From Cellulomonas sp. P24 (GTDB taxonomy: Bacteria; Actinomycetota; Actinomycetes; Actinomycetales; Cellulomonadaceae): a DNA stretch of 64,000 nucleotides. Under the pieces are notes generated by a model. The model saw only the letters and a program-made list of their open reading frames with translations. It had not been told where the DNA came from and ran no database searches. This document shows positions 58,876-64,000 of the stretch, piece by piece; positions within the stretch are counted from its first letter, which is position 1, and every line of letters begins with the position of its first letter. The stretch lies in assembly GCF_024704385.1 (NCBI RefSeq), contig NZ_JAJDFX010000002.1, forward strand, positions 2,790,001-2,854,000, written 5' to 3'. The position numbers and the translations under genes are program-made.

Positions 58876-59166
58876 TCAGGACGAGAAGAGGCGCGAGGCC
58901 TGCTGCTCGGCGTCGGCGTACGTCTGCGCCGCGGCGTGCAGGGCTGCCGTGATCTGGTCGAGCGCCTGCTCGACCCGGACCTGCGTGGCGGACCACTCGG
59001 TCATGATCGCGGCGAACCCGGTCGCCGCGGTCCCGCGCCAGCTCGACTGCAGATCGGTCAGGTGCCGTTGCATCAGGGCGACCTCCGCCCGCACGGCGGC
59101 GGCGGACCGCTGGACGGCTGCCCCCGCCTGGGTCATCTGTGCGCTGTCGACCTCGTACCTGCTCAT
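58876..59166 (-). CDS. WXG100 (ESAT-6-like) protein
   Basis: A 96-residue two-helix protein with the WXG turn as SSWRGTAATGF near the middle and a C-terminal YADAEQQASRLF that resembles the YxxxD/E export signal. Substrates of type VII (ESX) secretion look like this. AGGAGG precedes the ATG. No EccC, EccD or second WXG gene is in the window, so it is an orphan or its machinery is elsewhere. Confidence 0.9.
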   Translation of the reverse strand: MSRYEVDSAQMTQAGAAVQRSAAAVRAEVALMQRHLTDLQSSWRGTAATGFAAIMTEWSATQVRVEQALDQITAALHAAAQTYADAEQQASRLFSS

Positions 59167-59246
59167 GTGTCCTCCTGGGGTTGGGAGGTCACGACGGTAC
59201 GGATCCCGCGCCGGGCCCCGCGGGCGGGGCCGTCGGAGGCTGCGCC

Positions 59247-60083
59247 TCAGTGCTCGACGGGCGCGGCTGTGGTCGGGTCGTCAGGTGTCGTGGAACCCGC
59301 CGTGACGGCCCCCGCCGTCGGGTCGACCGTCGTCGGATCGCCCGTCGTCGCGTCGACGGCAGCCGCCCCGCCCTCGGCGGCGGGATGTGCCTCGGAGAGC
59401 CGTGCGAGCTCCTTCTCGAGCCGGTGCAGCTCGGCGGTGATGTTCTGCCGAGCCGGCTCCTCCCACGCGGTGCCGAGCGGGCTGACGAACAGGGCCTCCC
59501 GTGCCAGGAGCTTGTGGAGGATCCTGACCCGCGCGCCGACGTAGTCCTCGAGAGGCAGGTGCGCGTACTCCTCGCGGACCTCCTGCAGGTAGGCCTTGTA
59601 CCGCTGGGGCTCGGCCGCGAGCATCGCGAGGTCCGCGTCGCACAGGACCGCGCAGTCGAAGTCGCCGGCCACGGGGGCGTGCCGGGTCAGGGCGATCACG
59701 AGGTTGCTCACCCGGTCGGCCGCGCGCTCCGGTACTCCGAGGCTCTCGAGCTGGATCCGCGCGAGCGCGGCGCTGGCGACCTCGTCCTCGCCGCCGCGCT
59801 TGGCGTACGACGCCCGTTCCGCGGCATCGAAGACCGCCCCGTGGTACCAGGCGGCGAGCCGCACGAGCTCGGGCTCATGGGTCTCCTCGGCGAGCTCGTC
59901 CACGCGCGCCAGGACGTCGGTGAGGTGCTTCAGCGTGTGGAAGTGGCGACCCGGGCCGCACCACCGCTCGATCAGATCCTCGCCCACCGCCCGGATCTCC
60001 TCCGGAGAAGCGGTCGCGCCCGCCCCGTGGACGCTGCGGACGAACGACGGAAGGAGCCACTGCGGTGCGTGCACGACGCCCAT
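59247..60083 (-). CDS. HD-like metal-dependent phosphohydrolase
   Basis: A 278-residue protein of the predicted HD-superfamily hydrolases of the YfbR/COG4339 type: RHFHTLKHLTDVL, then LAAWYHGAVFDA (His-x-x-x-x-Asp) and CDADLAML supply His/Asp metal ligands. The last 45 residues form an Ala/Thr/Pro-rich acidic tail (ending TTAAPVEH) absent from the core family. Reaction unknown; nucleotide hydrolysis is possible. Confidence 0.85.
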   Translation of the reverse strand: MGVVHAPQWLLPSFVRSVHGAGATASPEEIRAVGEDLIERWCGPGRHFHTLKHLTDVLARVDELAEETHEPELVRLAAWYHGAVFDAAERASYAKRGGEDEVASAALARIQLESLGVPERAADRVSNLVIALTRHAPVAGDFDCAVLCDADLAMLAAEPQRYKAYLQEVREEYAHLPLEDYVGARVRILHKLLAREALFVSPLGTAWEEPARQNITAELHRLEKELARLSEAHPAAEGGAAAVDATTGDPTTVDPTAGAVTAGSTTPDDPTTAAPVEH

Positions 60084-60197
60084 TGATCAGCCTCACGGAG
60101 GGGGTACTTCTTCAGGACGCGCCATGGTAGCCCCCTCGTGCGGCCCGGTTCATCCCGTCCGCCGGGTTCGCGGTGGACAGCCAGGTGACGTCCCCCG

Positions 60198-61706
60198 TCA
60201 GGTGACGTCGACCTCGTCCAGGGTCGTGACCTCCACCTCGCCGGTCGTGGCCGGGCGGGGTGCCGGTGGCTTGCGCGGCAACGTGACCCGGACGGTGGTT
60301 CCTCCGCCGGGCGTGGTGAGGAGCTCGACGTGCCCCCGGTGGCTCGTGACGATCGCCTCGACGATGGCCATCCCGAGGCCCGCGCCGCCGGAGTCCCGGG
60401 TCCGCGACGCATCGACCCGGTAGAACCGCTCGAAGACCCTGGCCGCGTGCTCCGGCGAGATGCCGGGCCCGTGGTCGCGGACCTCGACGACGGCGGTGTC
60501 GTCGTCGAGGAGGCCGAGCCCGATCTCCACCGGTGTCCCCGGCGGTGTGTGCTGGACGACGTTCCCGATGAGGTTCGCGAGCACCTGCCGGAGGCGCGCC
60601 TCGTCGCCGACGACCAGTGTCGGTCCGATCGTCCCGCCCTCCTGTGCGGGGACCAGCCGGACCGGCCGGTCGCGGTCTAGCGCGTGCAGGTCGCCGACGG
60701 CGTCGCCGGCGAGCACTGCGAGGTCGACGTGGTCGGTGCGCATCGGGCGTCCCTCGTCCATGCGCGCGAGGGCGAGCAGGTCCTCGACGAGGCTGCCCAT
60801 GCGGGTGGCGGACCCCTCGATCCGACGCATCGTGTCGCTGAGCTGCTCGTCCTCGGTCAGTGCGCCCATCCGGAACAGCTCGCCGTACCCGCGGATCGTC
60901 GCGAGCGGGGTCCGCAGCTCGTGCGACGCGTCGGCGATGAACCGGCGCATCCGGGCCTCCGAGGCGGTCCGCGCGTCGAAGGCGCTCTCGATCTGGGTCA
61001 GCATGCCGTTGAGCGCGACGCCCAGCCGGCCGACCTCGGTGGACTCCGGTGCGGTGGGGATGCGTCGGCCGAGGTCGCCGTCCGCGATCGCCGCCGCGGT
61101 GGTCTCGATCTCCTGGAGCGGACGGAGCGAGCGCCGGACCGCGACGTAGCCGGTGACCCCGCCGATCGCGACGACACCGAGGCTGATGCCCAGCAGGGCC
61201 ATCTGCATCTCTTCCATCGTCGCCGTCGCCGAGTGCAGCGACAGGGCGACGAACACGCTGCCGGACCCGTCCGTGAACGTCCCGGCGATCACCCGCCAGC
61301 TGCTCTTGCCGTCGACGGAGCGCACCGTGAACGGCGAGACGAGGTTCTTGACCTCGGAGTAGGTCATCGCCGGGATCACCGGGAACTGGCCTGCCGACGT
61401 GCTCGTCCGGTTGAAGACCGTCTGCACGGGGGTGCCGTCCACCGCCTCGAACTGCACGTAGTAGTCGCTCGGTGCGCCGGTGCTCGGGTCACCGGTGAGG
61501 CCTTGCGCGCTCCGCGTGGCCTGCTCGACGACCTCTCGTGCCGCGGACGTCAGCTGGTCGTCGACCTGCTGGACGAGGGAGCGGTGGAGCAGCGTCAGAG
61601 CGGTGGCACCGACCACGGCGAGCCCGATCAGCAGCAGGGTCGTGGTGATCGCGACGAACCGCAGCCGGAGCGGCAGTCCGTGGAGCAGAGCGCGGACTCG
61701 GGTCAC
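60198..61706 (-). CDS. Sensor histidine kinase
   Basis: A 502-residue kinase: membrane helix about 15-37, extracytoplasmic domain to about 155, second helix about 162-185, HAMP domain (RRSLRPLQEIETTAAAIADGD), H-box FIADASHELRTPLATIRG, N-box LIGNVVQHTP and G-boxes DHGPGIS and GGAGLGMAIV. Architecture fits TrcS/MprB-type OmpR-linked kinases. GTG 61706 overlaps the regulator stop (GTGA). C-terminal Pro/Thr/Val/Asp tail is extra. Signal unknown. Confidence 0.93.
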   Translation of the reverse strand: MTRVRALLHGLPLRLRFVAITTTLLLIGLAVVGATALTLLHRSLVQQVDDQLTSAAREVVEQATRSAQGLTGDPSTGAPSDYYVQFEAVDGTPVQTVFNRTSTSAGQFPVIPAMTYSEVKNLVSPFTVRSVDGKSSWRVIAGTFTDGSGSVFVALSLHSATATMEEMQMALLGISLGVVAIGGVTGYVAVRRSLRPLQEIETTAAAIADGDLGRRIPTAPESTEVGRLGVALNGMLTQIESAFDARTASEARMRRFIADASHELRTPLATIRGYGELFRMGALTEDEQLSDTMRRIEGSATRMGSLVEDLLALARMDEGRPMRTDHVDLAVLAGDAVGDLHALDRDRPVRLVPAQEGGTIGPTLVVGDEARLRQVLANLIGNVVQHTPPGTPVEIGLGLLDDDTAVVEVRDHGPGISPEHAARVFERFYRVDASRTRDSGGAGLGMAIVEAIVTSHRGHVELLTTPGGGTTVRVTLPRKPPAPRPATTGEVEVTTLDEVDVT

Positions 61707-62419
61707 GACTGCTGGCGCAGCATGTACCCGACACCACGCTTGGTGTGGATCAGCGGGGTGACGGGAGAGCCGTCGGGAGCGTTGACGTTGTCGACCTTGC
61801 GCCGCAGGTAGGAGATGTACGACTCGACGATGTTCGCGTCGCCACCCCACTCGTACTGCCAGACGTGGTCGAGGATCTGCGTCTTGGACAGCACGCGGCC
61901 CGGGTTCAGCATCAGGTAGCGCAGCAGCTTGAACTCGGTCGGCGAGAGCTCGACGACGCGGCCCCCGCGGGTCACCTCGTGGCTGTCCTCGTCGAGCTCG
62001 AGGTCGGCGTACGCGAGCACGCTCGACGAGAGGTCCGCATCCGGCTGAGTGCGGCGGAGCACCGCGCGGATCCGTGCGACGACCTCCTCGAGGCTGAACG
62101 GCTTCGTCACGTAGTCGTCGCCACCGACGGTCAACCCGGTGACCTTGTCCTGGGTGTCGTCGCGCGCCGTGAGGAACACGACGGGGACGTGCTGCCCCTT
62201 CTCGCGCAGGCGCCGCGTGACGGCGAACCCGTCCATGTCGGGAAGCATCACGTCGAGGACGACGAGATCGAGCTCGACCTGGCGTGCGACGCGGAGCGCT
62301 GCGGCCCCGTCGGCGGCGGTGTGCACCTCGAAGCCGGCGAAACGCAGCGAGGTGGCCAGAAGCTCGCGGATGTTCGGCTCGTCGTCGACGACGAGCAGAC
62401 GCGCCTCAGGTGTAGTCAT
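61703..62419 (-). CDS. OmpR-family response regulator
   Basis: A 238-residue regulator. Receiver RLLVVDDEPNIRELL with phospho-Asp in VVLDVMLPDMDG and Lys in YVTKPFSLEE; DNA-binding winged helix ending NIVESYISYLRRKVDN and TKRGVGYMLR. This resembles TcrA/TrcR/PrrA regulators. ATG 62419 was preferred over an upstream in-frame codon; GACACT lies 6 bases before it, a near-match to the leaderless box. Operon with the kinase gene. Confidence 0.94.
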   Translation of the reverse strand: MTTPEARLLVVDDEPNIRELLATSLRFAGFEVHTAADGAAALRVARQVELDLVVLDVMLPDMDGFAVTRRLREKGQHVPVVFLTARDDTQDKVTGLTVGGDDYVTKPFSLEEVVARIRAVLRRTQPDADLSSSVLAYADLELDEDSHEVTRGGRVVELSPTEFKLLRYLMLNPGRVLSKTQILDHVWQYEWGGDANIVESYISYLRRKVDNVNAPDGSPVTPLIHTKRGVGYMLRQQS

Positions 62420-62530
62420 GCCAGCAGTGTCGCGCGCATTTCTGAGAACCACCTGGGAGTGGTCTGGGCGACGAGGGCAGGCATCCGGCGAGGTTCCCTC
62501 ATGGATGCCGACCGCCCGTCGCCCGTCGGC

Positions 62531-63250
62531 TCAGACCTTCGGGTTCTTGAGGGCGGCGAGGCGTGCCTCGACCTCCACGGCGGCGCTGGACACCTCGAGC
62601 TCCTCGAACTGCGCGTCGAGCGAGGACGCCGCGACCTCGGCCTGACCGGCGGCCTTGGCCTCCTCGCGCCGCACCTTGTCCTCGAAGCGGGAGATCTCGC
62701 TCGTCGGGTCCAGCACGTTGATCGCCGACAGTGCGCCCTGGACCTTGGACTGGGCCTCGGCGCTCTTCTGCCGGGCGACCAGCGAGTCACGGCGGGTCTT
62801 GAGGTCGGCGAGCTTGTCCTTCATCGCGGCGAGCCCGGACTTGAGCTTCTCGACGACCTCGGTCTGCGAGGCGATCATCGGCTCGGCCGTGGTGGCCTCC
62901 TGCTCCGCGGCGATCTGCTTGCCGATGGCGACCTTGGCGAGGTTGTCGAACTTGTCGGCGTCCGCCGTGCTGCCCGCTGCGCGGAGCTCGTCGGCGCGGT
63001 TCGACGCCGCGAGCGCCTTGCGCCCCCAGTCCGCCGCCGCCGCGACGTCTGCCGCGTGGTCCTGCTCGGCCAGCCGCAGGTTGCCGATGGTCTGGGCGAC
63101 GGCGTCCTCGGCCTCGGCGATGTTGTTCGTGTAGTCACGGATGAGCTGGTCGATCATCTTGCCCGGGTCCTCGGCGCGGTCCAGCAGCGAGTTGATGTTC
63201 GCCTTCGCGAGCTGGGTGATGCGACCGAGCACCGTCTGCTTCTCTGCCAT
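62531..63250 (-). CDS. pspA: PspA/IM30 family protein
   Basis: A 239-residue coiled-coil protein. LGRITQLAKANINSLLDRAEDPGKMIDQLIRDY is the conserved N-terminal part, and long heptad-rich helices follow to about 200. It is an ESCRT-III-like membrane-stress protein that binds the inner membrane. GAGAGGAAC precedes the ATG. Downstream of a TPM-domain gene, a repeated actinobacterial pairing. Confidence 0.94.
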   Translation of the reverse strand: MAEKQTVLGRITQLAKANINSLLDRAEDPGKMIDQLIRDYTNNIAEAEDAVAQTIGNLRLAEQDHAADVAAAADWGRKALAASNRADELRAAGSTADADKFDNLAKVAIGKQIAAEQEATTAEPMIASQTEVVEKLKSGLAAMKDKLADLKTRRDSLVARQKSAEAQSKVQGALSAINVLDPTSEISRFEDKVRREEAKAAGQAEVAASSLDAQFEELEVSSAAVEVEARLAALKNPKV

Positions 63251-63359
63251 CGTCGTTCCTCTCGTCGTCCTGCCAGGTGTCGAGCTGCTGCGTCATGCGC
63301 CGGGCCGTGGTCCGGGCCGAACCTGCGGGGTCGGTGTCCTCTCTCGTCGGTGTCCACTC

Positions 63360-64000
63360 TCAGAAGCGCCCGCCCCCGCCCCGGCCGCCCCGGCCGCCGC
63401 CTCCGCCGAACCCGCCGCCACCGCCGCGTCCGCCCCGGCCGCCGCCGCCGAACCCGCCGCCGAAGCCGCCTCCGCCGAACCCGCCGCCGAAGCCCCCGCC
63501 CCGGCCACCGCCGCGGAGGAGCTGGTCGATCAGGATCCCGCCGAGGATCAGCCCTGCCGTCCCGCCAGGCGTGCCGCCGGGGCCGGAGCTCCGCCGCTGC
63601 TGCTCCTCGAACGCCGCGACGTCCCGCTGGGCGAGCTGCTGCGCGGCCTGGACGAGCTGGTCGGCCTGAGTCGCCTCGGTGAGCGCCGTCACCGGGTCGC
63701 TGGTCGCGACGGACTGGGCCTGCTGCGCGTGCCGCGCGGCCTCGGAGAGGCGGGTGCGTGCCTCCGGGCCGACCGCGCCGCGCCGCGACTCGATGTAGGC
63801 GGCCAGCGCGCTGATCTGCGCGGTCACCCGCCCGAGCAGGTCCGTGAGCCGGGCACGCGCCCGGTCGGCCTGCTCGGCGCGCTCGCGGTAGGGGGCGAGC
63901 GCCGCGTCGAGCGCCGCCTCGGCCTGCGTCAGGTCGCGCAGGGCCGCGAGCGGGTCGCCGCCGGAGCGGGCCTGCTGTGCCGCGTCGACGGCACGGCGGG
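63360..64000 (-). CDS. TPM-domain membrane protein, C-terminal part (truncated by window)
   Basis: The reading frame runs off the right end. Visible are about 213 residues: coiled-coil, Ala/Gln/Arg-rich segments (DAALAPYRERAEQADRAR and ARHAQQAQ), a short hydrophobic stretch (AGLILGGILIDQLL), and a C-terminus of about 45 residues almost all Gly with Phe and Arg. This is the tail organisation of TPM (YgcG/TPM_phosphatase) proteins that precede pspA in actinobacteria. The TPM domain itself would lie outside the window, so the identification is by tail and context. The Gly codons make a repetitive stretch at 63360-63515. Confidence 0.7.
   Translation of the reverse strand, partial: RRAVDAAQQARSGGDPLAALRDLTQAEAALDAALAPYRERAEQADRARARLTDLLGRVTAQISALAAYIESRRGAVGPEARTRLSEAARHAQQAQSVATSDPVTALTEATQADQLVQAAQQLAQRDVAAFEEQQRRSSGPGGTPGGTAGLILGGILIDQLLRGGGRGGGFGGGFGGGGFGGGFGGGGRGGRGGGGGFGGGGGRGGRGGGGRF

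Noticed and set aside
63360-63515. GC-rich low-complexity repeat as a non-coding element
   Set aside because: It is the Gly/Phe/Arg tail of the TPM-type protein in the correct frame and ends in a TGA.

Overview
The window is very GC-rich, uses GTG starts and ATGA/GTGA stop-start overlaps heavily, and carries actinobacterial marker genes (lsr2, mshA, senX3-regX3, carD, msiK-like ATPase, WXG100, DUF3263 plus a VirR-like protein). Combined with a xylose locus, this points to an actinobacterium, most likely a Cellulomonas-like member of the Micrococcales. It looks like chromosomal sequence; I see no IS element, phage gene, CRISPR array or rRNA, and no gene-free stretch above 300 bases.

Layout. 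1-10839 (+): folate genes (folP end, a folB-folK fusion), DUF3180 and two PH-domain membrane proteins, a frameshifted DUF2520 gene, panC, panD, nadB, nadC, lysS; then a 59-codon membrane ORF and lsr2. The order follows the Mycobacterium tuberculosis folP1-to-lsr2 block, but nadB-nadC sits where coaX is found there. 11679-20029: a xylose locus: xylA and xylB (-), a divergent frameshifted ROK regulator, and a three-gene sugar ABC transporter (chvE/mmsA/mmsB type). 20104-23590: lactonase-type beta propeller, mshA, gpmA. 23687-30678: phosphate regulon: phoU (-), senX3-regX3, pstS, pstC, pstA, pstB, with GTTCACC repeats in both promoters. 30761-33449: lipoprotein (-), carD, ispD, ispF. 33352-40874: an accessory block between ispF and cysS holding two divergent regulator pairs (EamA exporter/LysR; lactone oxidase plus quinone reductase/TetR-MFS-PLP enzyme). 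40942-48533: cysS, rlmB, then (-) DUF4032, msiK-like ATPase and an OtsA-OtsB fusion. 48632-55035: Ser/Thr kinase, membrane protein, frameshifted DsbA-like protein, tRNA-Thr, GDSL hydrolase, ung, DUF3263, frameshifted VirR-like protein, cspA. 55032-64000: FAD oxidoreductase, groEL with two CIRCE operators, DUF4031, WXG100, HD-like protein, a two-component pair, pspA and a truncated TPM-domain gene.

Global patterns. (i) At least twelve genes have a TANNNT box exactly 6 (once 7) bases upstream of ATG/GTG, the signature of leaderless transcription. (ii) Four conserved genes are each broken by a single-base length change in a C or G run, which suggests consensus errors in the assembly, though true phase variation or decay is possible. 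(iii) Long near-perfect hairpins punctuate operons, notably inside xylA-xylB and between the sugar-binding protein and ATPase genes.

The best candidate for an undescribed system is the TetR-linked divergon at 35370-40874: a covalent-flavin type sugar-lactone/alditol oxidase and a quinone reductase on one side, a TetR regulator, MFS carrier and D-threonine-aldolase/D-serine-dehydratase-like PLP enzyme on the other, with an inverted repeat between them.
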